A stretch of 34,979 bases of DNA from SFHK01 sp045538305 (GTDB lineage: Bacteria; Bacillota; Clostridia; Christensenellales; Aristaeellaceae), in NCBI GenBank assembly GCA_045538305.1, contig JAZSRC010000081.1, positions 1 through 34,979 on the forward strand, read 5' to 3'. This document shows, piece after piece, positions 8,225 to 15,504 of this stretch. A model generated the notes under the pieces. It did not search any database, was not told the origin of the DNA, and was given only the letters and a program-made list of their open reading frames with translations. A program made the position numbers and the translations under genes. Within the stretch, counting starts at the first letter, position 1. Every line of letters starts with the position of its first letter.

Positions 8225-8623
8225 CTACACTCTTCTGCGCTTGGGCGGGCGGCATCCGTTGTGGGGGATGGGCGTCACGTCCTTAATCATGGTAACCTCG
8301 AGACCAGCGGTCTGCAGCGAACGGATCGCAGCTTCACGGCCGGCTCCGGGGCCTCTCACGTACACTTCAACAGACTTGAGGCCGTATTCCATCGCGGCTT
8401 TCGCGGCGGTTTCGGCAGCAGACTGTGCGGCAAACGGAGTGGACTTCTTGCTGCCGCGGAAGCCAAGTCCGCCAGCAGACGCCCAAGACAGCGCGTTGCC
8501 GTTGGTGTCAGTGAGGGTAACAATCGTATTGTTAAAAGAAGAGTGAATATGGGCCGCGCCACGCTCTACGAGCTTCTTCTCGCGGCGCTTACGGACGACC
8601 TTTTTCAGCTTCGCCTTAGCCAT
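8225..8623 (-). CDS. rpsK: 30S ribosomal protein S11
   Basis: Small-subunit protein S11, 132 residues. Family segments HIHSSFNNTIVTLTD, GFRGSKKSTPFAAQ and the C-terminal PIPHNGCRPPKRRRV are all intact. It has an AGGAGG ribosome binding site and lies 15 bases before rpsD and 36 bases after rpsM in the same operon. Confidence 0.98.
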   Translation of the reverse strand: MAKAKLKKVVRKRREKKLVERGAAHIHSSFNNTIVTLTDTNGNALSWASAGGLGFRGSKKSTPFAAQSAAETAAKAAMEYGLKSVEVYVRGPGAGREAAIRSLQTAGLEVTMIKDVTPIPHNGCRPPKRRRV

Positions 8624-8659
8624 AATCGTATTTCCTCCTAAATCATCAATCCAGCGAAA

Positions 8660-9037
8660 TTACTTCGCAGCCTTTTTCTTACCGGCAACCTGCTTCTTCG
8701 GGCCCTTGCGGGTGCGTGCGTTCTGCTTGGTGTTCTGACCGCGTACGGGCAGACCTTTGCGATGACGCAGGCCGCGATAGCAGCCGATTTCCATAAGGCG
8801 CTTGATGTTCATGGAAACTTCACGGCGAAGGTCGCCCTCCACCTTGAGGTTGTGGTCAATATAGTCGCGCAGTTTACCAATTTCATTCTCGGTGAGATCC
8901 TTAACGCGGGTATCCGGGTTGATGCCGGTGCCCTCGATGATGTCGTCGGCGATATTCGGGCCAATGCCGTAAATATACGTCAGAGCGACTTCAATTCTCT
9001 TCTCTCTGGGAAGGTCCACACCTGCGATACGTGCCAT
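8660..9037 (-). CDS. rpsM: 30S ribosomal protein S13
   Basis: Small-subunit protein S13, 125 residues, first gene of the alpha operon here. It has the N-terminus MARIAGVDLPREKRIEVALT, the helix-hairpin-helix YGIGPNIA, and the basic tail RHRKGLPVRGQNTKQNARTR. Longer in-frame extension upstream is rejected because GGAGG lies 11 bases before this ATG and the family start is exactly here. Unusually, the genes normally found directly upstream (infA, rpmJ, map, adk, secY) are absent. The upstream neighbour is a divergent aldo/keto reductase. Confidence 0.97.
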   Translation of the reverse strand: MARIAGVDLPREKRIEVALTYIYGIGPNIADDIIEGTGINPDTRVKDLTENEIGKLRDYIDHNLKVEGDLRREVSMNIKRLMEIGCYRGLRHRKGLPVRGQNTKQNARTRKGPKKQVAGKKKAAK

Positions 9038-9064
9038 TGTGTAAAGCACCTCCAACTTAATCCT

Positions 9065-9079
9065 GCCGGCTTGTCCGGC
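9065..9079 (-). other. Leader hairpin before rpsM
   Basis: Perfect 5-bp GC stem GCCGG/CCGGC with a 5-base loop in the rpsM leader, about 10 bases upstream of the Shine-Dalgarno. It lies in the predicted ~175-nt untranslated leader and could take part in autoregulation by S4. That role is inference. Confidence 0.35.
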
Positions 9080-9219
9080 TGTTGGCCGTCTCCCTTCCAG
9101 GCGATTGGCGTCACCCGAAGCTTGACAGGCTATATAGAAAGGCAAACGAAAACCGCGCAAAGCGCAGTCAGCCGCATCGCTCACCGTTTCTGCTTCAGTA
9201 CAAATCGTACCAGTAAAGC

Positions 9220-9248
9220 ATTTTACTACTCATTTGGCAAAATTGCAA
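9220..9248 (-). promoter_or_regulatory. Candidate promoter of the alpha operon
   Basis: Minus-strand -35 TTGCAA (9243-9248), 17-bp spacer, and -10 TAAAAT (9220-9225). An overlapping alternative with TTGCCA and an extended TTTACT exists 10-12 bases further downstream. Either would give a leader of about 165-180 nt before rpsM. Confidence 0.5.
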
Positions 9249-9368
9249 TAGGATTAACCAAAACTTATATAAATAACCCGTTTTTTCACACTTGACCGAT
9301 ATGATATTCTATATATGTAAATATTACCGGATCAAAAGACATGATTCAAGCATGGAAGGGTGAATTTT

Positions 9369-10391
9369 ATGGCAAAAATCGTCCTCGGAAGAACCGGAAT
9401 CATCGCCGAAAAAAACGGCTTCGGCGCACTTCCCATCCAGCGTATATCAAAGGAAGACGCTTCTCTCCTTCTCAACAAAGCGCGTGAACACGGATTCACA
9501 TTTTTTGACACCGCGCGCGGCTATACCGACAGTGAGGAAAAGATCGGATGTGCGTTTAACGGCAATTTTGACGGCGTCACAATCGCTACCAAATCACCGT
9601 CCAAAACACCCGAAGGCTTTTTCAAAGATCTGGAAACCAGTCTTTCGCTTATGAAAGCAAATTGCATTGATATCTATCAATTCCACAATCCGTCCTTTTG
9701 TCCCAAGCCCGGCGACGGAACCGGCCTTTATGAAGCGATGCTGAAGGCCCGTGAGCAAGGCAAGATCCGTTTTATCGGTATTACCAACCATCGGCTCGAT
9801 GTTGCAATGGAAGCCGTTAGAAGTGGGCTTTACGACACGCTTCAATTCCCATTCAGCTATTTGAGCGGCCCCAAAGAAGAAGAACTGGTAGAGGAATGCA
9901 GAAAAAGGAATGTCGGCTTTATCGCAATGAAGGCGTTGTCCGGCGGCTTGATCACGCATGCCGAAGCCGCGTACGCGCATGCCGCCCAGTACGAAAACGT
10001 CCTGCCGATATGGGGCATTCAGAGAGAAGCGGAGCTGGACGATTTCATCCGCTGTATTGAGAATCCGCCTGCAATGACGGCAGAAATCAAGCAGCTGATT
10101 GAACGCGACCGCGCCGAGCTGACGGGCGACTTCTGCCGTGGCTGCGGCTATTGCATGCCCTGTCCCAAGGGAATTGAAATCAATACCTGCGCAAGAGCTT
10201 CCCTTCTCATTCGCCGTGCGCCGTCCACAATTCTGCTGTCGCCGGCAGGCGAAGCCAAAATGCGCAAAGTCGAAGAGTGCATCGGATGCGGCCTGTGCGC
10301 CTCCAAGTGCCCCTATTCCCTCAACACACCCGAGCTTCTCAGGCGCAACTATCAGGATTATCAGGAGATTCTTGCCGGGAAGCCTCTGTAA
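9369..10391 (+). CDS. Aldo/keto reductase with C-terminal [4Fe-4S] ferredoxin domain
   Basis: Cytoplasmic oxidoreductase of 340 residues. An aldo/keto reductase TIM barrel carries the catalytic tetrad D47, Y52, K75, H106 (FFDTARGY, ATKSP, YQFHNP). It is followed by an iron-sulfur domain with C256/C259/C262/C265 and C304/C307/C310/C314, enough for two [4Fe-4S] clusters. Such fusions are common in anaerobes, and the substrate is not predictable. The ATG at 9369 is preferred over an upstream GTG because GGAAGG is well spaced from it. I found no convincing promoter in the AT-rich stretch 9250-9355. The last 53 bases overlap the convergent mnmA gene. Confidence 0.9.
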   Translation: MAKIVLGRTGIIAEKNGFGALPIQRISKEDASLLLNKAREHGFTFFDTARGYTDSEEKIGCAFNGNFDGVTIATKSPSKTPEGFFKDLETSLSLMKANCIDIYQFHNPSFCPKPGDGTGLYEAMLKAREQGKIRFIGITNHRLDVAMEAVRSGLYDTLQFPFSYLSGPKEEELVEECRKRNVGFIAMKALSGGLITHAEAAYAHAAQYENVLPIWGIQREAELDDFIRCIENPPAMTAEIKQLIERDRAELTGDFCRGCGYCMPCPKGIEINTCARASLLIRRAPSTILLSPAGEAKMRKVEECIGCGLCASKCPYSLNTPELLRRNYQDYQEILAGKPL

Positions 10392-11394
10392 AAACTCCAT
10401 CGATGAATCCGCCGCCCAACAGCTTTTCCCCATCATAAAAGGCGGCAGTCTGACCCTTGGCGGGCGCGCGAAGCGGTGTCTGAGCCGTAACTTGCCAGCG
10501 CCCGCCTTCCTTTTTTACCGTACAGGAAGGCATTTCCCAGCGCGTGTGGCGCACGCGGACAATGGCCTTTATCTCGTCCGGATCATCCTCCGCCTGCCAG
10601 TACATATCCCTCACATAGAACTGCGTATGAAAAAGGTCGTCCCACAAAGCCAGCAGCAGCTGGTTTTTTTCTGCGTCAATCGCACTTACATACAAACGTC
10701 TGCCCTCTTCTGTTTCGCCAAAGCGCTGGCCGACGGTGTACTTATGTATCCCTTCATGCATAGCTACCGCTCGGCCGCAGTATATCGCTTCCCCTTTTCC
10801 GGGCGCTTCGGCGTTTTCTTCCAGCCAGGAGGCATAGTCCTTACTCGGAATAAAGCAGATTTCCCGGCTGTCGGGCTTGTCAGCCACCGATAAGCCCATT
10901 TCTCTTGCCATCTCCCGAACCTTATGCTTGTGAAACCTGCCCAGTGGCAGAAGCAGCCTTGCAATCTGCGCTTCTGTGAGGCGGGTCAGCATGTAGCTCT
11001 GATCGTTATCCGGGGCGCCGGTATAGATGGCTCCGTTCTCGCAGCGGGCGTAATGCCCGGTGGCGATCCAGTGCGCCTGTATTTCATCCGCATAGTCGAT
11101 CAGCGCCGGAAATTTGACTTCCGGGTTGCAGCCAATACACGGGTTCGGCGTTTCGCCTCTTAAATAGGCCTCCAGAAACGGCCGGCACACATACTTTTCA
11201 AGTTCCTTTTGAATATTCTGGATCCTGAGCGGAATCCCAAGCCGCTTGGCAGAAGAAATCGCATCGCGCTTTGCATTCTCACCGGAAATATCCAGATACA
11301 GCCCGTACACCTCGTAGCCTTCATCCTGAAGAACCCTTGCTGCCACAGCGGAATCTACGCCGTCGGACAAACCCAGCACTACTTTATGATTCAT
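10339..11394 (-). CDS. mnmA: tRNA-specific 2-thiouridylase (MnmA family)
   Basis: This 351-residue protein of the MnmA/TrmU family would thiolate U34 in tRNA for Lys, Glu and Gln using ATP and a persulfide sulfur. It has an N-terminal PP-loop, TPNPCIGCNPEVKF with C86 and C89 (C89 is the nucleophile position), WIATGHYAR, and SREICFIP with C180, the second catalytic Cys. The PP-loop reads LSDGVDSAV where the usual motif is SGGVDS. The C-terminal beta domain ends in a GGGFIDG motif. The start at 11394 has GAGGTG 8 bases upstream and its own promoter. The final ~17 codons overlap the aldo/keto reductase gene on the other strand. It could be a clade-specific paralogue and not the housekeeping enzyme. 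Confidence 0.88.
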   Translation of the reverse strand: MNHKVVLGLSDGVDSAVAARVLQDEGYEVYGLYLDISGENAKRDAISSAKRLGIPLRIQNIQKELEKYVCRPFLEAYLRGETPNPCIGCNPEVKFPALIDYADEIQAHWIATGHYARCENGAIYTGAPDNDQSYMLTRLTEAQIARLLLPLGRFHKHKVREMAREMGLSVADKPDSREICFIPSKDYASWLEENAEAPGKGEAIYCGRAVAMHEGIHKYTVGQRFGETEEGRRLYVSAIDAEKNQLLLALWDDLFHTQFYVRDMYWQAEDDPDEIKAIVRVRHTRWEMPSCTVKKEGGRWQVTAQTPLRAPAKGQTAAFYDGEKLLGGGFIDGVFTEASRQESPDNPDSCA

Positions 11395-11421
11395 ATACCC
11401 TTCACCTCGTATTGTCATTTC

Positions 11422-11450
11422 ATTATATTTCATGCTTCCGTATGCTGCAA
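11422..11450 (-). promoter_or_regulatory. Promoter of mnmA
   Basis: Minus-strand -35 TTGCAG (11445-11450), 17-bp spacer, -10 TATAAT (11422-11427). A perfect inverted repeat GTATGC-TGCAA-GCATAC (11440-11456) covers the -35 region and might be an operator. Confidence 0.6.
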
Positions 11451-11545
11451 GCATACTGCGATTAAAAGCTGCGTATGGCAATTCAATACGTTCATAGTAC
11501 CAATGCTCTTCATTTTAATTCAGTATTCATTTAACTGTTTTAGAA

Positions 11546-11574
11546 TTGACAAATATGGATTGTTATACTATAAT
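11546..11574 (+). promoter_or_regulatory. Consensus promoter of the arsR-ABC operon
   Basis: A perfect TTGACA (11546-11551), a 17-bp spacer and a perfect TATAAT (11569-11574). The 11-bp palindrome TTATA-C-TATAA (11563-11573) overlaps the -10, a natural place for the ArsR-type repressor encoded directly downstream to bind. Confidence 0.8.
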
Positions 11575-11604
11575 TACTTCCGCCCGAAAGGAGGTATATC
11601 CATA

Positions 11605-11964
11605 TTGAATGACAGTACCCTGAAGGCGCTGGGCGACCCGAAGCGATACCAGCTGCTTACCCTGATGGCAACGCGCAGTTATTGCGTGAGCGCGCTTGCC
11701 AGACAAACGCAGTTGTCGGAATCAAGCGTGTCGCAGCACCTGAAAATCCTTCGCGACGCCGATCTGGTATACGGCGTCAAGCGCGGCTACTACACACATT
11801 ACTGCATAAATAAGGGAGCCGTTGAAAAAGTCATCAGTGATCTGAGCCTTTTGCTTACCGCCGCCCACGAGCCCTGTTCAAATCCATTTTACGGCTGCCC
11901 GGAAGCAGAGTATATCCGCTGCAAAGCTTACGTGCCCCCGGAAAACAGAACAAAGGAAGAGTGA
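11605..11964 (+). CDS. ArsR/SmtB-family transcriptional regulator
   Basis: Winged-helix repressor of 119 residues. Recognisable features are LKALGDPKRYQLL at the N-terminus and the recognition helix region LSESSVSQHLKILRDADLV, then a beta-wing KRGYYTHYCI. The classical ELCVCDL metal site is not present (SYCVSALARQ instead). The C-terminal part has three more cysteines (EPCSNPFYGC, IRCKAY) that could bind a metal or sense thiol stress. The start is a TTG with GGAGG 10 bases upstream. No in-frame ATG lies nearby. It is 6 bases before the ABC exporter gene, so it probably controls that operon and itself. The ligand is unknown. Confidence 0.85.
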   Translation: MNDSTLKALGDPKRYQLLTLMATRSYCVSALARQTQLSESSVSQHLKILRDADLVYGVKRGYYTHYCINKGAVEKVISDLSLLLTAAHEPCSNPFYGCPEAEYIRCKAYVPPENRTKEE

Positions 11965-11970
11965 TACATT

Positions 11971-13703
11971 ATGCTTAAGCGCTTTATACAGTATTATAAA
12001 CCCCACAAAAAGCTGCTCACCCTGGACCTTCTGGCGTCCTTAGCCATTTCCATCATCGGCATGGTATATCCCATCGTTACAAGGAACATGCTGAATGTAT
12101 ATATCCCGAAAAAGATGTATACCACCATCGTCATCGCGGGCGTCGCCGTACTGGTTCTGTATATTGTCCGCATGCTTTTAAACTATTTTGTTCAGTACTA
12201 CGGACATATGATCGGCGTCCGCATGCAGTCCAAAATGCGCACCGACCTTTTCAACCATCTGGAAAAGCTGCCTTTTCAGTTTTTTGATAACAATGAAACC
12301 GGCCGCATCATGTCCCGTATTACAGGCGATCTTTTTGAGGTATGCGAGCTGGCGCACCACGGTCCCGAAAACCTCTTGATCAGCAGCACAATGATCATAC
12401 TGTCGTTTTCCTACCTGTGCTCCATTGACTGGATTCTGACAATGATCATATTCTCTTGCGTACCGATTCTGGTTTTTGTAACACTGCATTTCAGAAAGGC
12501 CATGAGCGCAGCCTTCCGAGACAGGCGCAAGAGTAACGCCACCATCAATGCAGCCGTTGAAAGCAGCATCACCGGTATTCGTGTAACCAAGGCCTATACA
12601 AACGCCGAAAGCGAAAAGGAAAAATTTGCCAAGGGCGACGATCAGTTTGTAGACGCCTCCCGCCGTTCCTACAAGGCAATGGCTATGTTCCATTCTTCCA
12701 CGCAGTTCGTAACCAATGTATTCAACGTCATAATCCTGATTGCCGGCGGCCTGTTCCTGTACGCAGACCGAATCAGCTTCGGTGATTACTCTACATTCAT
12801 TGTGTCTGTAAACCTTTTCATCAATCCTGTAAACACGCTGATCAACTTTATGGAGCAGTTCCAAAACGGCGCCTCCGGCTTCCAGCGTTTTATTGAGATC
12901 ATGGACGAGAAGCCCGAAGAGGATGCTCCCGATGCCGTAGCGCTAACCGACGTACAGGGTACAATAGAATTCAAAAACGTTACCTATTCTTATGATGAAA
13001 CCAAGGAAGTGCTTCACGATGTAACCTGCGCCTTGAAAAGGGGCGTAAACTTGCGCTGGTAGGTCCCTCCGGCGGCGGAAAAACCACATTGTGCCATTTG
13101 CTTCCAAACTTCTACAAGCTGAATCCCGAAGACGGCTGCATCATGATCGACGGTCATGACCTGAGAACCCTTACCATGGACTCCATCCGCAGAAACATCG
13201 GCATCGTTCAGCAGGATGTATTCCTCTTTGTAGGCACGATCGGCGAAAACATCCGCTATGGACGACCGGATGCAACCGATGAAGAGGTGATCGAAGCCGC
13301 AAAGCGCGCCAACATTCACGATTATGTCATGACGCTGGAAAACGGCTACAATACCGAGATCGGCGAACGCGGCGTTAAGCTGTCCGGCGGCCAAAAGCAG
13401 CGTCTCAGCATCGCGCGCGTATTCCTGAAGGATCCCTCCATACTGATTCTGGACGAAGCCACCAGCGCCCTTGACAACACCACCGAGGTCCTCATTCAGG
13501 AAGCGCTGGACGAGCTCTGCAAAGGCCGAACGACCCTGGTCGTCGCGCACAGGCTCTCCACCATCCGGAACGCCGACGAAATCGCAGTGGTGGTAGACGG
13601 CAAGATTACCGAACGCGGCACGCACGAACAGCTTATAGAGAAAGGGGGAACGTACCAGTCGCTCTACGCGCTGCAGTTCCGCGAAAACGACTACGTCGCC
13701 TGA
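11971..13703 (+). pseudogene. ABC exporter (fused permease-ATPase), interrupted by a one-base frameshift
   Basis: Half-size ABC exporter of the type that pumps lipids, peptides or drugs. The first part (11971-13062) holds six membrane helices of the exporter fold (from LTLDLLASLAISIIGM to about codon 300) and the start of the nucleotide-binding domain. The second part continues in another frame to 13703 with the Walker A GPSGGGKTT, Q-loop VQQDVF, signature LSGGQKQR, Walker B SILILDEATSALD and H-loop VAHRLSTI. The frame changes at the run AAAAGGGG (13036-13043). One extra base there would restore a normal ~577-residue protein. All motifs on both sides are intact, so this is either a recent mutation or a sequencing error in a homopolymer. 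It is co-transcribed with the ArsR-type gene. The strand, order and motifs are certain. The functional state is not. Confidence 0.9.
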
Positions 13704-13718
13704 TTGTGTTTTGCAACC

Positions 13719-13768
13719 ACCGCTTTATTTCTACTAAAAGGAAATAAGGCGGTTTGTTTACTTTTTTG
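13719..13768 (+). terminator. Terminator after the ABC exporter
   Basis: A 12-bp stem CCGCTTTATTTC/GAAATAAGGCGG with one G-U pair and a 9-base loop, followed by a T-rich tail ending in TTTTTT. It lies 15 bases after the exporter stop codon. Confidence 0.8.
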
Positions 13769-13791
13769 TCATGTAATTTTAAGAATTGTTT

Positions 13792-13820
13792 TTGACATTC
13801 CACTCCGTCGCTGATACAAT
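13792..13820 (+). promoter_or_regulatory. Promoter of the NSS transporter gene
   Basis: -35 TTGACA (13792-13797), 17-bp spacer, -10 TACAAT (13815-13820). This puts the transcript start about 27 bases before the ATG. Confidence 0.75.
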
Positions 13821-13853
13821 AGAATAATCCCAACAACAAGGAGTGGACAACAA

Positions 13854-15194
13854 ATGCAAAACCGTGAAAGACTTTCCTCGCGCCTCGGCTTTATCCTGCT
13901 GAGCGCCGGCTGTGCGATCGGCTGCGGAAACGTATGGAAGTTCCCGTGGATGGCCGGACAGTACGGCGGCGGCAGCTTCGTACTGGTGTACGCACTGTGC
14001 CTGATTCTTCTGGGCATCCCCGTAATGATCATGGAATTCGCCCTCGGCCGCGCCTCTCAGGCAAGCCCCGTCCGCATGTATCAGAAGCTTGAAAAACCCG
14101 GTCAGAAATGGCATATCCATGGCTATGCTGCGCTTGTCGGCAATCTGGCTCTGATGGCGTTCTATACCGTAGTATCCGGTTGGCTCCTGTACTACTTTAT
14201 CAGATTCCTGACCGGAAAAACCGAAGGCCTCGGTTTTGTAACGATGATCACCAATCCTTCGGTGAATATGATCTACATGGCCATTGTCGTCGTTGTAGGC
14301 TTCCTCGTACTTTCCTTTAAAATGGCGAAGGGACTTGAGCGCATCACCAAGTATATGATGATCCTTCTGCTCATCCTGATGGTCATTCTTGCTGTCAAGA
14401 GTGCGCTGCTGCCCGGCGCAAAGGAAGGTCTTTCCTTCTATCTGCTGCCCGATTTCGGTAAGATTACGCCCAAGGTTATTGTAGGCGCCATGAATCAGGC
14501 TTTCTTTACGCTGAGCCTCGGTATCGGCTCCATGGCAATTTTCGGAAGCTATATCGACAAGAAGCGCACGCTGCTTGGCGAATCCATCAACATCGTTCTG
14601 CTGGATTCCTTCGTAGCCATCACCGCCGGTCTCATCATCTTCCCTGCCTGCTTTACCTATAATGTCGAAGTAAACGCAGGCCCCGGTCTTCTTTTTGACA
14701 CCATGTACAGCGTGTTTATGGATATGCCGGGCGGACGCATCTGGGGCAGCCTGTTCTTCCTGTTCATGGTATTTGCCGCCATGTCTACAATCTTTGCGGT
14801 ATTTGAAAACATTCTTGCCTGCGTACGCGAATTGACCGGCTTTAGCCGCCCGAAGGGCTGTATCGTCTGCGGAATCATCGTATTCGCGCTCTCCGTTACC
14901 ACCGCTCTCGGTTTCAGCGTAATCAAGTTTGAGCCGTTCGCAGCAGGTTCATCGTTCCTCGATTTCTGGGATTTCATCGTATCCACCAACCTTTTGCCCC
15001 TTGGTTCACTGACCATCGCCCTGTTCTGCTGCCTGAAGAAATATGGCTGGGGCTGGGATAACCTTATTAAAGAAGCGAACACCGGCGAAGGCCCCAAGGT
15101 ACGCAACTGGATGAAGTACATCTTCTTCTATCTGGTACCCGTAGCCGTTGTCGTCATCTATATCATGGGCTTGATCGAATTCAGCTGGAAATAA
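13854..15194 (+). CDS. Sodium:neurotransmitter symporter (NSS) family transporter
   Basis: Integral membrane Na+-coupled symporter of 446 residues with 11-12 predicted helices, the length of bacterial NSS proteins such as TnaT and MhsT. The family signature in TM1 is very clear (SRLGF at 9-13, then GNVWKFPW at 25-32, then GGGSFVLVY). The unwound TM6 region shows as IGSMAIFGSYIDKK-type sequence further on. NSS members of bacteria usually take up amino acids. The substrate cannot be told from the sequence. AAGGAG precedes the ATG. It is monocistronic, flanked by its own promoter and a strong terminator. Confidence 0.93.
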   Translation: MQNRERLSSRLGFILLSAGCAIGCGNVWKFPWMAGQYGGGSFVLVYALCLILLGIPVMIMEFALGRASQASPVRMYQKLEKPGQKWHIHGYAALVGNLALMAFYTVVSGWLLYYFIRFLTGKTEGLGFVTMITNPSVNMIYMAIVVVVGFLVLSFKMAKGLERITKYMMILLLILMVILAVKSALLPGAKEGLSFYLLPDFGKITPKVIVGAMNQAFFTLSLGIGSMAIFGSYIDKKRTLLGESINIVLLDSFVAITAGLIIFPACFTYNVEVNAGPGLLFDTMYSVFMDMPGGRIWGSLFFLFMVFAAMSTIFAVFENILACVRELTGFSRPKGCIVCGIIVFALSVTTALGFSVIKFEPFAAGSSFLDFWDFIVSTNLLPLGSLTIALFCCLKKYGWGWDNLIKEANTGEGPKVRNWMKYIFFYLVPVAVVVIYIMGLIEFSWK

Positions 15195-15212
15195 TTTCTC
15201 CTTTCCATCAGC

Positions 15213-15231
15213 AGCGGATGCTTCGTCCGCT
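15213..15231. repeat. Hairpin, first copy of a duplicated motif
   Basis: AGCGGA-TGCTTCG-TCCGCT lies 18 bases after the NSS stop. A near copy (18 of 21 bases, counting flanking bases) recurs at 15398-15418. No T-run follows this one. Confidence 0.5.
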
Positions 15232-15262
15232 CAGATCATCAACAAACTCCAGGGAGAGGTTT

Positions 15263-15293
15263 GGAGAGGGAGCGCACTCCCTCTCCATTTTTC
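15263..15293 (+). terminator. Terminator of the NSS transporter gene
   Basis: Perfect 10-bp stem GGAGAGGGAG/CTCCCTCTCC with a CGCA loop, followed by ATTTTTCTT. Confidence 0.85.
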
Positions 15294-15296
15294 TTC

Positions 15297-15391
15297 GATT
15301 TCGGCGGCATGTACGGCGAAATCGCGCGTTTTACAAAGCGCAGCGGCTAAAAACGCTTCCCCTCCCATCAAAAAAGGTATTTTTTTGATGG
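15297..15391. other. Hairpin-rich intergenic stretch
   Basis: No gene is supported here. Visible structures are GATTTCG...CGAAATC (15297-15323) and a strong CCATCAAAAAA-GGTA-TTTTTTTGATGG hairpin (15365-15391). Confidence 0.45.
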
Positions 15392-15395
15392 TTTG

Positions 15396-15424
15396 AGCAG
15401 CGGACGCTTCATCCGTTGCTTTTT
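15396..15424 (+). repeat. Hairpin, second copy of the duplicated motif
   Basis: AGCAGCGGA-CGCTTCA-TCCGTTGCT forms a 9-bp stem with one G-T pair and is followed by TTTT. It resembles the hairpin at 15213-15231 and may also act as a terminator. Confidence 0.5.
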
Positions 15425-15447
15425 CATGCTCCTGCAGCAATTTCAAA

Positions 15448-15476
15448 TTGACGAATGCAGCCTAAAACGTTATAAT
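15448..15476 (+). promoter_or_regulatory. Promoter of the TIM-barrel isomerase gene
   Basis: -35 TTGACG (15448-15453), 17-bp spacer, perfect -10 TATAAT (15471-15476). It lies 28 bases before the ATG. Confidence 0.75.
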
Positions 15477-15504
15477 CCGACCATTCAGAAAAGGAGGCAG
15501 GCAC

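Noticed and set aside
9250..9368. Plus-strand promoter for the aldo/keto reductase
   Set aside because: TTGACC at 9292 has no acceptable -10 at 16-18 bp spacing. The AT-rich sequence offers several weak options and none is convincing.
9594..10436. 280-codon open frame antisense to the aldo/keto reductase
   Set aside because: The reductase has complete catalytic and cluster motifs. The antisense frame has no recognisable features.
13704..13853. Riboswitch or T-box leader before the NSS transporter
   Set aside because: The gap is used by the exporter's terminator and a promoter only ~35 bases from the ATG. No room or conserved T-box motif remains.
15231..15446. 71-codon minus-strand open frame in the hairpin-rich gap
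   Set aside because: It spans several hairpins, including a terminator, has no Shine-Dalgarno, and shows no protein-like composition.
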